Source: Phosphoribacter sp037045055
Lineage (GTDB): Bacteria > Actinomycetota > Actinomycetes > Actinomycetales > Dermatophilaceae
Direction of reading: 5' to 3'
DNA length: 64,000 nt
Assembly (NCBI GenBank): GCA_037045055.1
Contig: JBAOHJ010000003.1
Location: 496,001-560,000, forward strand
Positions 18,951-27,311 of this stretch are shown piece by piece. The notes under the pieces are model-generated. The model was given only the letters and a program-made list of their open reading frames with translations, did not search any database and had not been told where the DNA came from. Every line of letters starts with the position of its first letter. Position 1 is the stretch's first letter. The translations under genes and the position numbers were made by a program.

Positions 18951-20702
18951 GTGACCGCGCCCCTGCCCCACGGCGTCCCGCAGCTGGGCGACGGCGTGGT
19001 GACCCTGCGCGCGCACCGCCCCGAGGACCTCGAGCGGATCGTCGAGCAGTGCACCGACGAGCACATGACGGCCTGGACGACCGTCCCGCGCCCGTATGCC
19101 GTCAGCGACGCCGAGACCTTCCTCGGCCTGGTCCGGGCCGGCTGGCTGCACCCCACCGGGCTGCGCGCGTGGGCGATCGCCGACGACAGCGACACCTATC
19201 TCGGCAGCATCGAGCTCACGCCGCACGGACCCGCGTACCGGCTGGGGTACGGGCTGCACCCGCAGGCCCGGGGGCAGGGCCGGATGGCCCGGGCGGTGCG
19301 GCTGGTCTGCGGGTGGGCGTTCGCGCAGGGCGCGCCGCTGGTGCGGTGGGACGCCGTCGTCGGCAACTGGGCATCGCGGCATACCGCGTGGGCGTGCGGG
19401 TTCACCTTCCACGGCACCGACCGCGGGCACCTGTACGCCGACCCCCTCGGCCTGCGGGACGCCTGGGTGGGCACGCTGGCCGCCGGCGAGCCGATGCAGC
19501 CCGCAGGGGCGTGGCTGCGACCGGCGACCCTGGCCGGCGAGCGGGTCGTGCTGCGGGCCTGGGGCGACGACGACGAGGGCGACCTGCCGGGGACGGCCGA
19601 GCCCGGGGTCGACCGGCCGCCGACCCGCGCGGAGTTCGCCGGGTGGCTGCGGGCGGCCCGCGAGCGGGCCGCCGAGGGCGCGGCGGCGACCTGGTGTCTG
19701 GCCGACCGGCATACCGACGCCGTCCTCGGGGGGATCCGCCTGGGCGGCCTGGCGGACCCGGCGCGGCCGGGCACCGCGCACCTGGGGTTCTGGCTGCTGA
19801 CCGCGCACCGCGGCCACGGGTACGTCCATGACGCCATCGACCTGTTGGTGCCCCACGCGTTCGGGGCCGCCGCGGACGGCGGGCTCGGGTTGACCCGGAT
19901 CGCCTCGGCGGCCCGGGCCGGCAACCTCACCTCGCAACGCACCCTGTATGCCGCGGGCTTTCGCGTCGTCGGCACCGAGGGATCGGCGGCCCGAGCCGGT
20001 GACCTGGACCCGGTCGACGTGGTGACCGTCGAGGTGCTGGCCTGCGACGACCGCGAGGCTCAGCGGTCGCGGCCCATCCCGGTGCCTGTCCTGCACACGC
20101 CCCGGCTGCGGCTGCGCCCCTGGGGCGCCGGCGACGGACCGCAGCCCGGCGACGACCCGGACGAGGCCGCGCTGACCTTCATGCCCCCGCGCGCCCAGCC
20201 CACCGCGGAGGGCTTCGCCGAGTGGCTGGCCTGGCGGGCGCGTCAGGCGCTGGCCGGCGACAGCGTGCTGTGGTGCATCGCCGATCGGGTCACCGATCGG
20301 GCCCTCGGGTCGGTCTCGGTGTTCGCCATGGGTCCGGCGGCCGGGCGGTTCCAGGGTGAGGTGGGCTACTGGCTCTACCCCTCGACCCGCGGCCGGCGGA
20401 CCATCGCCGAGGTGCTCCCCGTGGTCGTCGACCACGCCCTGCGCCCGGTCGCCGAGGGCGGGCTCGGTCTGCAGCGCCTGCACGCCGGCACCGACGCGCT
20501 CAACGAGCCCTCCCAGGCCGTGCTGCGCGCAGCCGGGTTCCGGGTCTGGGGCCGCGCCCGCTCGGACTGTCGACGGGGCGACGGCACGCTCAGCGACAGC
20601 CTCTATGTCGAGCTGCTGGCCGCCGACCCGCGCGGCATGAGCACGCAGGCCGCGCCGGCCAGCACGCACAGCCCGCCGGCGGTCAGCCACGCGGTGAAGT
20701 AG
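18951..20702 (+). CDS. Triple-domain GNAT acetyltransferase
   Basis: A 583-residue fusion of three RimJ/RimL-type GNAT domains in tandem, roughly residues 1-165, 185-360 and 385-560. Each has the family opening (LGDGVVTLRAHRPEDLERI; LAGERVVLRAWGDDD; LHTPRLRLRPWGAGD), a central acetyl-CoA turn (GLHPQARGQGRMAR; WLLTAHRGHGYVHD; WLYPSTRGRRTIAE) and the C-terminal NxxSxxxLxxAGF signature in domains 2 and 3. The R/QxxGxG/A loop is weaker in domain 3. GTG at 18951 is preferred for its GGTGGAG; an in-frame ATG at 18888 would overlap DUF2461. The 3' end overlaps the convergent MFS gene by 100 bases. Substrate is unknown. Confidence 0.85.
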   Translation: MTAPLPHGVPQLGDGVVTLRAHRPEDLERIVEQCTDEHMTAWTTVPRPYAVSDAETFLGLVRAGWLHPTGLRAWAIADDSDTYLGSIELTPHGPAYRLGYGLHPQARGQGRMARAVRLVCGWAFAQGAPLVRWDAVVGNWASRHTAWACGFTFHGTDRGHLYADPLGLRDAWVGTLAAGEPMQPAGAWLRPATLAGERVVLRAWGDDDEGDLPGTAEPGVDRPPTRAEFAGWLRAARERAAEGAAATWCLADRHTDAVLGGIRLGGLADPARPGTAHLGFWLLTAHRGHGYVHDAIDLLVPHAFGAAADGGLGLTRIASAARAGNLTSQRTLYAAGFRVVGTEGSAARAGDLDPVDVVTVEVLACDDREAQRSRPIPVPVLHTPRLRLRPWGAGDGPQPGDDPDEAALTFMPPRAQPTAEGFAEWLAWRARQALAGDSVLWCIADRVTDRALGSVSVFAMGPAAGRFQGEVGYWLYPSTRGRRTIAEVLPVVVDHALRPVAEGGLGLQRLHAGTDALNEPSQAVLRAAGFRVWGRARSDCRRGDGTLSDSLYVELLAADPRGMSTQAAPASTHSPPAVSHAVK

Positions 20703-21880
20703 TCCCCGGTCGACTGGCGCACCCACCCGGCGTACGCCGCGGCGATGCCCGCCCCGACCATGTGCGCGGCGAACACCCAGCCGAAGACGATGCTCGAGCG
20801 TTCCAGGCCGAAGTAGCGCCGGCACAGCGCGATCGTCGGCGGCACGGTGGCCACCCAGTCCAGGCCGTAGAAGACGATGAAGAGGAACAGGTTGGGCTGC
20901 ACGTCGGGCCCGAGCACCATCGGCACGACGAGCAGCGACAGCCCGCGCAGCACGTAGTAGCCGACCAGCAGCAACCGCGGGTCCACCCGGTCGGTGAACC
21001 ACCCCGAGGCCACCGTGCCGGCGATGTCGAAGACCCCGATGAGCGCGAGCAGCCCGGCCGCGGTGGTCTGCGGCATGCCGTGGTCGTGGGCCGCGGGGAT
21101 GAAGTGCGTGCCGATCAGCCCGTTGGTCGACCACCCGCAGATGAAGAACGTGCCGAACAGCAGCCAGAACGGCGCCGACCCCCGGACCTCGCCGAGCACC
21201 CGCACCGCGGTGCGCGCCGCAGACAGCCCGGTATGCCGGGGGGCCGGGTCGGGCACGTCGGTGCCGTAGGGGGTGGCGCCGACGTCGGCCGGCCGGTCGC
21301 GCACGACGAGCAGGACGACCGGGGCGAGCAGCAGGGCCGCGCCGGAGGTAAGCAGCGCGGCATACCGCCAGCCGGGGCCGGCGGCCAGCGCGGCGATGGC
21401 GGGCAGGAACACCAGCTGACCGGTGGAGCTGCCCGCGGAGAAGATCCCGGTGACCAGCCCCCGCCGGGCGACGAACCACCGGTTGGCGACGATCGAGCCG
21501 AGGACGAGGGCCATGGCGCCCGTGCCGATCCCGACGGCCCCGCCCCACAGGGCCCACAGCTGCCAGGGCGCGGTCATCACCGTGGTCAGGCCGCTGCCGA
21601 CGCTGACCAGCACCAGCGCGCCGGCCACCGTGCGTCGGATGCCGAAGCGCTCCATGATCGCCGCGGCGAACGGCGCGGTGAGACCGTAGACGACGAGGTT
21701 GACGGTCACCGCGCCGGAGGTCGTGGTGCGCGACCAGCCGAACTCGCGCTCCAACGGCTCGATGAGCGCGCCGGTGGACGAGCGGAACCCGGCGGCGGCC
21801 ACCATCGCCCCGAGCACGGCCAGGGCCACCCACCAGGCCCGGTGGACCCGATGTCGTCGGGCGGTGTCCAGGGCGGTCAT
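20603..21880 (-). CDS. MFS transporter
   Basis: A 425-residue major facilitator with about 12 TM helices; the first is WWVALAVLGAMVAAAGFRSS. The loop between TM2 and TM3 has IMERFGIRRTVAGALVLVSV, the family GxxxDRxGxR-like motif A in weakened form. The layout resembles the monocarboxylate/oxalate-formate group of MFS proteins (the FGWSRTTTSGAVTVNLVVYG segment), but the substrate cannot be assigned. The last 33 codons overlap the convergent GNAT gene, an unusually long overlap that constrains both proteins. Confidence 0.9.
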   Translation of the reverse strand: MTALDTARRHRVHRAWWVALAVLGAMVAAAGFRSSTGALIEPLEREFGWSRTTTSGAVTVNLVVYGLTAPFAAAIMERFGIRRTVAGALVLVSVGSGLTTVMTAPWQLWALWGGAVGIGTGAMALVLGSIVANRWFVARRGLVTGIFSAGSSTGQLVFLPAIAALAAGPGWRYAALLTSGAALLLAPVVLLVVRDRPADVGATPYGTDVPDPAPRHTGLSAARTAVRVLGEVRGSAPFWLLFGTFFICGWSTNGLIGTHFIPAAHDHGMPQTTAAGLLALIGVFDIAGTVASGWFTDRVDPRLLLVGYYVLRGLSLLVVPMVLGPDVQPNLFLFIVFYGLDWVATVPPTIALCRRYFGLERSSIVFGWVFAAHMVGAGIAAAYAGWVRQSTGDYFTAWLTAGGLCVLAGAACVLMPRGSAASSST

Positions 21881-21896
21881 CCGACGACGGTAGCGC

Positions 21897-23090
21897 TCAG
21901 GGCAGGCCCCCGGCGAGATCGCCCAGCCCGAGCCAGGCCGCCATGCCGGCCAGCTCGGCGGCCAGGGCGGGGCGCGCGGCAGCGGGCGCGCCCGGCTCCC
22001 AGGTCAGCCGCTGGACCCGCAGCACCCCGGCCGCCCGGTCGGCCTTGAGGTCGACCCGGGCGACGACGGTGTCGCCGTAGACGAACGGCAGGACGTAGTA
22101 GCCGTGCACCCGCTGGGCGGCCGGGGTGTAGATCTCGACCCGGTAGCGCACCCCGAAGAGGGCCTCGGTGCGCTCGCGGGTCCACACCAGCGAGTCGAAC
22201 GGGCTGACCAGGGCGGCGACGCGCACCTCGCGGGGCCGGCGGGCCGCCGCGTGCAGGTATGCCGCGCGCCGCCAGCCGTCGACGTTTACCGGCTCCAGCT
22301 CGCCCGCGGCGACCAGGGCCTGCACGGCCGGGGCGACCTGGGCGCGGGTGAGCCGGAAGTAGTCGGCCAGGCAGCCGGCGGTGGCCACCCCGTGGGCTCG
22401 GGCCGCGATCCGGACCAGCTCGAGGACCGCCGCCCCCTCGGCGGGCCGGCGGGCCGGGTCGAGCCAGTCGTCGCGGGCCGCCGGGGGCGCGACCTGCGCG
22501 AGCGCGGCATACCGCCGCTCGAAGCTGCTCGTGCGCCCGGCCGAGGAGATCCGGCCGGCCCAGAAGAGGTACTCGCAGGCGACCTTGACCTCCGACCAGT
22601 TCCAGCCCCAGGAGTCGGTGGGCCGCGGCCGGTCGTGGGCGAGGGCGACCTGCAGCTGGCGGCTGGTGGCCGGGCCGTGCTCGGCGACGGCCGCCTGCAC
22701 CTGCTCGACGAAACCGGGCCGTTCCTGCTGGATCCGGCGCATCCCGCCCCAGGCGCCGTGCGCGGCGGCCCGCATCCGGTGGTCGTGCAGGGGCCACTGG
22801 CGGGGCGGGATGAGACTGGCCTCGTGTGCCCAGTACTCGACGAGGCGGCGGGGCGGGCGGTCGCGCAGGGCGTCGAGCAGGGCCCGGTCGTAGGGGCCGA
22901 GGCGGGAGAAGAACGGCAGGTAGTGGCTGCGCACGAGGACGTTGACGCTGTCGATCTGCACCGCGCCGACGCGCTCGACGACGGCGGCGAGGTGGCGTGC
23001 GGTCACCGTGCCGGGTGCCGGCCGGGGGGCGGCCAGGCCCTGGGCGGCCAGGGCGATACGCCGGGCCAGGGGCAGTGAGAGGGTGCGCAC
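21897..23090 (-). CDS. YcaQ/AlkX-family winged-helix DNA glycosylase
   Basis: A 397-residue protein of the HTH_42 family, whose characterised members (E. coli YcaQ, Streptomyces AlkX/AlkZ) unhook DNA interstrand crosslinks or excise bulky alkylated bases. The N-terminal block TARHLAAVVERVGAVQIDSV contains the QID catalytic-motif form (QxQ/QxD), followed by LVRSHYLPFFSRLGPYDRAL. Later blocks EYWAHEASLIPP and LDSLVWxRxR-like FDSLVWTRERTEALFG fit. GTG at 23090 is chosen because the conserved region begins RTLSLPLARRIAL and it avoids overlap with the response-regulator gene; an upstream in-frame ATG exists at 23171. Confidence 0.88.
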   Translation of the reverse strand: MRTLSLPLARRIALAAQGLAAPRPAPGTVTARHLAAVVERVGAVQIDSVNVLVRSHYLPFFSRLGPYDRALLDALRDRPPRRLVEYWAHEASLIPPRQWPLHDHRMRAAAHGAWGGMRRIQQERPGFVEQVQAAVAEHGPATSRQLQVALAHDRPRPTDSWGWNWSEVKVACEYLFWAGRISSAGRTSSFERRYAALAQVAPPAARDDWLDPARRPAEGAAVLELVRIAARAHGVATAGCLADYFRLTRAQVAPAVQALVAAGELEPVNVDGWRRAAYLHAAARRPREVRVAALVSPFDSLVWTRERTEALFGVRYRVEIYTPAAQRVHGYYVLPFVYGDTVVARVDLKADRAAGVLRVQRLTWEPGAPAAARPALAAELAGMAAWLGLGDLAGGLP

Positions 23091-23130
23091 CCCGGTCAGT
23101 GTGCCGGGGCGCACCGACGGACCCGGGCGG

Positions 23131-23856
23131 TCAGCCGACCGGGGGGTCGATGAGGTTGCGGCCCACGGCATACATGACCGCCTCCATCCGCGAGTGCAGC
23201 GAGAGCTTCTCGAGGATGTTGCGGACGTGGTTCTTCACGGTGTTCTCGGAGATGAACAGCTCCCGCCCGATCTCGCGGTTGGCCATCCCCCGGGCCACCA
23301 AACCGAGGACCTGGACCTCCCGGTCGGTGAGCTTGGGCGCCGGCGCGCCGGTGTCGGCGGGCTCGCGCCGGCGCAGCAGGGCGAACTCGGCGAGCAGCTT
23401 GGAGGCCATCGACGGGGAGATCAGCGAGTCGCCCGAGTGGACCTTGCGCAGCCCCGCGGCGATCTCGTCGCCCGGGACGTCCTTGAGGACGTAGCCGTTG
23501 GCCCCGGCCCGCACCGCCTCGAACAGGTCGCTCTCCTCCTCGGACATCGTCAACATGACGATCCGGGTGGCCGGGACCCGCTCGCGGATGAGCTGACAGG
23601 CCTCGATGCCGGTGCTGCGCGGCATCCGCACGTCCATGAGCACGATGTCGGGCACGTGCTCCTCGGCCTTGGCCACCGCGTCGACGCCGTCGCCCGCCTC
23701 GTCCACGACCTCGATGTCGCCGTCGAGCTCGAGCATGACCCGCAGCCCCCGACGGAACAGCGCGTGGTCGTCGGCGATCAGCACCCGGATGCGCTGCCCG
23801 TCCGGGTCGATCGGCTCGTCCACGGCCTCAGCCTGCACTGGGCGACGGACCGGCAC
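23131..23856 (-). CDS. NarL/FixJ-type response regulator
   Basis: A 241-residue two-component regulator. The receiver domain begins RIRVLIADDHALFRRGL, with the phosphoacceptor Asp at about 75 in IVLMDVRMPR and the conserved Lys in GYVLKDVP. The LuxR-type HTH is LTDREVQVLGLVARGMANRE followed by NTVKNHVRNILEKL. An unstructured 20-residue N-terminal tail precedes the receiver. No sensor kinase is adjacent, so the partner is elsewhere. It sits directly downstream of hpf with a nine-base gap, a placement common in actinobacteria. Confidence 0.93.
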   Translation of the reverse strand: MPVRRPVQAEAVDEPIDPDGQRIRVLIADDHALFRRGLRVMLELDGDIEVVDEAGDGVDAVAKAEEHVPDIVLMDVRMPRSTGIEACQLIRERVPATRIVMLTMSEEESDLFEAVRAGANGYVLKDVPGDEIAAGLRKVHSGDSLISPSMASKLLAEFALLRRREPADTGAPAPKLTDREVQVLGLVARGMANREIGRELFISENTVKNHVRNILEKLSLHSRMEAVMYAVGRNLIDPPVG

Positions 23857-23865
23857 AAGTAGGGA

Positions 23866-24552
23866 TCAACCGGGGTTCTCCCCCGTCGTCGCCGGCTCCA
23901 GGTGGATGACGCCGTAGGACCACCCACGCCGCCGGTACACGACGCTGGCCTTGCCGGTGTCGGAGTCGTTGAAGAGAAAGAAGTCGTGCCCGACCAGCTC
24001 CATCCGGTTGATCGCGTCCTCGAGGGTCATGGGCGAGCTGGGGTGGACCTTCTCGCGCACCTCGATCGGCGAGTCGCCCACTGCGCCGAACCGGCGGGGC
24101 TCTTCCTGCGCGTCGTCGCTGACCCACACCGCGTCGGCGGTCGCCTGCACCGGCTCGGCGCCGTCGACCGGCACGAGGTCGCGGCCCCCGCGCACCGCGG
24201 CGCGCTTGCGCCCGCTGGCCCGGCGCAGGCGCTCGAGCAGCTTCTCCACCGCGGCGTCGACCGCGGTGTACTTGTCCTCGCTGCTGGCCTCGGCCCGGAC
24301 GATGGACCCGGCGGAGCGGCAGGTGAGCTCGACGAACTCGGAGTTGCGGGCGGTCCGCTCGTGGGTGAGCACGACGTCGACCCGACTGACCTTGGGGGCC
24401 ACCTGGCCGACCTTGGCCAGGCGCTCGTCGAGGTGCTCGCGCATCCGATCGCTCACCTGGATGTGGCGGCCGGTCACGACGATGTCCACGAGGTCCTCCC
24501 ACGGCTGGTCGACGGTGGCGGTGGGCCGGGGCACCGGGAGGCCGGTCCGCAA
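23866..24552 (-). CDS. hpf: Long-form ribosome hibernation promoting factor
   Basis: A 228-residue HPF/RaiA protein that binds the 30S decoding region and, in its long form, dimerises 70S into 100S ribosomes during dormancy. The N-terminal beta-alpha-beta fold begins DIVVTGRHIQVSDRMREHL; the basic helix region LLERLRRASGRKRAAVRGG follows; the C-terminal dimerisation domain is MTLEDAINRMELVGHDFFLF to VVYRRRGWSYGVIHL. An internal GTG just before the first strand is an alternative start to ATG 24552. Position between comF and secA1 matches Rv3241c. Confidence 0.95.
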   Translation of the reverse strand: MRTGLPVPRPTATVDQPWEDLVDIVVTGRHIQVSDRMREHLDERLAKVGQVAPKVSRVDVVLTHERTARNSEFVELTCRSAGSIVRAEASSEDKYTAVDAAVEKLLERLRRASGRKRAAVRGGRDLVPVDGAEPVQATADAVWVSDDAQEEPRRFGAVGDSPIEVREKVHPSSPMTLEDAINRMELVGHDFFLFNDSDTGKASVVYRRRGWSYGVIHLEPATTGENPG

Positions 24553-24588
24553 CCGCCACGGGCGACCGGTGGCCGCCCGAGCACCACG

Positions 24589-25326
24589 TTAGTCCGGGTC
24601 CTCGGCGCGGGCCAGCAGGGGGGCCACGGGGTGGCTCCGGCGCCGGGTGGCGGCTAGGACCGCCGCGCCGACCACCGGCAGGCCGGCCGCCCGCAGGGCC
24701 CGATGGGCCTCGGCGAGGGTGGCTCCGGTGGTGACGACGTCGTCGACGAGGACGACCGCGCGGCCGGCCAGCGCGGGGGCGGCGGCGGGCCGGACGGCAT
24801 ACGCGCCCGCGAGGTTGCCGGCCCGCGCCCCGGCGGACAGCCCGGCCTGGTCGGCGGTGTCACGGGTCACCCGCAGCGCGCCGACGACCGTGGGGACCGG
24901 CTCGAGCAGCCGGGCCGCCCGGCGGGCGAGCACCTCGACCGGGACGTCGCCGCGGGCGCGCCGGGCCGCGCGGCTCGACGGCGCGGGGACGAGCACGACC
25001 GGCCCGACCGCCGCGAGGTACGCCGCGACCGCGTCGGCCAGCGGCGGCGCGAGCACGGCCGCGAGGTCGCGCCGGTCGGCGTCCTTGAAGGCGACGATCG
25101 CGCGGCGCACCGGACCCTCGTATGCCGTGGCCGTCACCACCAGCGGCAGGCCCGGCGGCGCCGGGTCGGGGCGGGCGATCCGGGCTCGGGCGGGACGCCC
25201 ATCGAGGTGGGCCGCGCATTGCGGGCACCAGCCGGTCTCGGGCCGCCCGCAGCCGGCGCACTCGGTGGGCAGGACGAGGTCGGCGAGGGCGGCCATTGCC
25301 CGCCCCGCGTCGCCGAGTCGCCCCAT
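24589..25326 (-). CDS. ComF family phosphoribosyltransferase-like protein
   Basis: A 245-residue protein with an N-terminal zinc ribbon (CAGCGRPETGWCPQC) and a type I PRTase fold whose PRPP loop is VVLVDDVVTTGATLAEA. ComF proteins act in natural DNA uptake in competent bacteria; the actinobacterial homologues, Rv3242c for example, have no proven role. The middle block LVPAPSSRAARRARGDVPVE is also diagnostic. ATG at 25326 is used; a second ATG at 25296 is possible. It lies between lpqB and hpf, as in M. tuberculosis. Confidence 0.9.
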   Translation of the reverse strand: MGRLGDAGRAMAALADLVLPTECAGCGRPETGWCPQCAAHLDGRPARARIARPDPAPPGLPLVVTATAYEGPVRRAIVAFKDADRRDLAAVLAPPLADAVAAYLAAVGPVVLVPAPSSRAARRARGDVPVEVLARRAARLLEPVPTVVGALRVTRDTADQAGLSAGARAGNLAGAYAVRPAAAPALAGRAVVLVDDVVTTGATLAEAHRALRAAGLPVVGAAVLAATRRRSHPVAPLLARAEDPD

Positions 25327-25469
25327 GGGTCCAGGGTCGCGCCACCGGCGCCCACCCGGCGCTGGCCCGCCGGCGGCCTGTGCAGGACGGGACGGCAGGT
25401 GGGGGGCCTGTGGGCGACGGCGGCGCGCCCGCGCTCGGGTCGGCAGACCAAGACCCGGCCGCCGAGGTG

Positions 25470-27311
25470 TCAGACCGGCCGCCCGGGCGGCACGAGCAGG
25501 TCGCTGGCGTTGGCCAGCACCCGCCACCCGCCGCCCGAGCGGACCTTGACCCGGGCGTCGTCGGTGATCGCCACGATGCCGCGCAGACCGCCGGTCGTCG
25601 AGACCAGCCGCGCGGCACCCGCGGCCGGGGCGATGAGGGAGTCACGCGGGTCGGCGGCTCCGCGGCGGCGCAGACCCACCCCCTGGCCGAGGTCGACGGC
25701 ATACGGGCGCAGCGCGCCGTCGGCGGTCTCCGCCCCGAGCACGGCGAGGGTGAGCTCGTTGACCCACGTCACGCTGCTCAGGCGACGCAGCGGCTCACCC
25801 TGGCGGTAGGGCTTGGCCAGCGACGTCGGCCGCCCGGCCTGGTCGCGGACCACCCCGGCGACGTCCAGCCGACCGTCGCCGTCGCCGCCGGCGGACACCA
25901 CGGCCAGGCGGGTCGCGTCGGGCGAGGGTGCCACGGCGAGCACCGTCCGCCCGGCCAGCCAGCTCGCCTCGACCGGCTCCGCCACCATCGAGGCGGACGT
26001 GGCGTCGAAGGTCCACAGCGCCTCGCCGCCACCCACCCACAGCCCACCGCGCGCGTCGTAAGCCGGGGCGAGAAGACCCGACCCGGGCGCCTGGACCGGC
26101 ACCGGCGTCGAGCCCCGCCACCGCACCAGCGAGCCGGCCGCCGACAACCCCGCGAGATCGCCGAGGTCCGCGGACACCGCCAGCGACGAGACCCCCGGCG
26201 GCAGCGGCGGCAGGGGCGACGGGCCGGGCCCGGTGGCTGCGGGGGTGGCCTCGTCGAGGCGGCTCGGGTCGACCCAGACCAGCTGGGTGCCGACCCGAGC
26301 CAGGGCCTGCGCGGCGGGGGTGACGCTCGCCGAGAAGCCCAGGCTCTCGATCGCCCCGACCGGGCTGCGCACGTCCTGCACGGCCAGCCGCCCGGACCCC
26401 TGCACCTCCAGGGACACCGCGTGCACGGCGGGCACCTGGGTCAAGGTGGCGACGAACTGCGCCCACATGGCGGCCCGCCGACCCGCGTCCGTGCCGGTCG
26501 CCGGCGCGGTGAGCACCACGGTGGCCACCCCGCCGTCCACCGACACCGCGTCGACGGCCAGCCGGGTGCCGTCGGGGATCGCCGTCTCCGCGGCGCCCTT
26601 GAGGTAGTCGGGCACCGGGCCGAGCTGGGCCCGGGCCAACGCGGTCGCCAGCCGCGGCCCGAGCGGGAACCAGCGCACGTCGGCGACGATCCGCCGGGCC
26701 CCCACCGCGGCATACGACAGCCGGTAGGCCTCGAAGAGCCGCCCGAAGTCGTCGGTGCTCAGCCACAACCCGAAGCCGCCCTCGGGCAGGGTGACGCGCC
26801 ACTCGCCCTGCTCCTGCACCACCCCGAGCGCGGCCTGCGCGACCGTGCCCGGGGCCAGCTCGCGGTAGCGGCCCGTCTCGTCGACCGTGGCCACCGCCTG
26901 GACGGTGACCCGGGCCGACCCACCCTCGGACTGCTCGACCCGAGGGGCGACGCTCCGGTCGAACACCGTAACCGACGACAGCGGCCGCCACCGCGACACC
27001 GACTCCGCCGCCAGGTAGCTCGCCGCGACCGGCGCCGACCGGTCCCCGGTCTCCTGGAAGGCGGCGCCGGCCTGCAGGAACCCCCGGACGATCTCCTCCG
27101 GCCCGGCGCCGGGCGCGGGCGCCGGCACGACGATCCTCGCCTGCGGCACGACGTTCTCGTCGACGGCCCGACCGACGAGCACCGGCCCGTCGCCGGGCAG
27201 CCCGCAGCCGGCCAGCACCAGGACCACCCCCGCGGCGAGCAGTCGCGCCAGCCGGCCGGCACACCGGACCGGTCGCCGGGGCCGAGCCGGTATGCCGCGC
27301 CGCCCCGTCAC
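25470..27311 (-). CDS. lpqB: Lipoprotein LpqB, partner of the MtrAB system
   Basis: A 613-residue lipoprotein that interacts with the sensor MtrB and tunes MtrA signalling and envelope growth in mycobacteria. The signal peptide ends in the lipobox LAGC (Cys near residue 36) after LARLLAAGVVLVLAG. A GerMN-type domain follows (EEIVRGFLQAGAAFQETG, FGLWLSTDDFGRLFEAYRLS), then a C-terminal beta-propeller-like region with Ser/Gly repeats (SLAVSADLGDLAGL, VLAVAPSPDATRLAVVSAGG). GTG at 27311 overlaps the mtrB stop by three bases (GTGA), so the operon is translationally coupled. Confidence 0.94.
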   Translation of the reverse strand: MTGRRGIPARPRRPVRCAGRLARLLAAGVVLVLAGCGLPGDGPVLVGRAVDENVVPQARIVVPAPAPGAGPEEIVRGFLQAGAAFQETGDRSAPVAASYLAAESVSRWRPLSSVTVFDRSVAPRVEQSEGGSARVTVQAVATVDETGRYRELAPGTVAQAALGVVQEQGEWRVTLPEGGFGLWLSTDDFGRLFEAYRLSYAAVGARRIVADVRWFPLGPRLATALARAQLGPVPDYLKGAAETAIPDGTRLAVDAVSVDGGVATVVLTAPATGTDAGRRAAMWAQFVATLTQVPAVHAVSLEVQGSGRLAVQDVRSPVGAIESLGFSASVTPAAQALARVGTQLVWVDPSRLDEATPAATGPGPSPLPPLPPGVSSLAVSADLGDLAGLSAAGSLVRWRGSTPVPVQAPGSGLLAPAYDARGGLWVGGGEALWTFDATSASMVAEPVEASWLAGRTVLAVAPSPDATRLAVVSAGGDGDGRLDVAGVVRDQAGRPTSLAKPYRQGEPLRRLSSVTWVNELTLAVLGAETADGALRPYAVDLGQGVGLRRRGAADPRDSLIAPAAGAARLVSTTGGLRGIVAITDDARVKVRSGGGWRVLANASDLLVPPGRPV

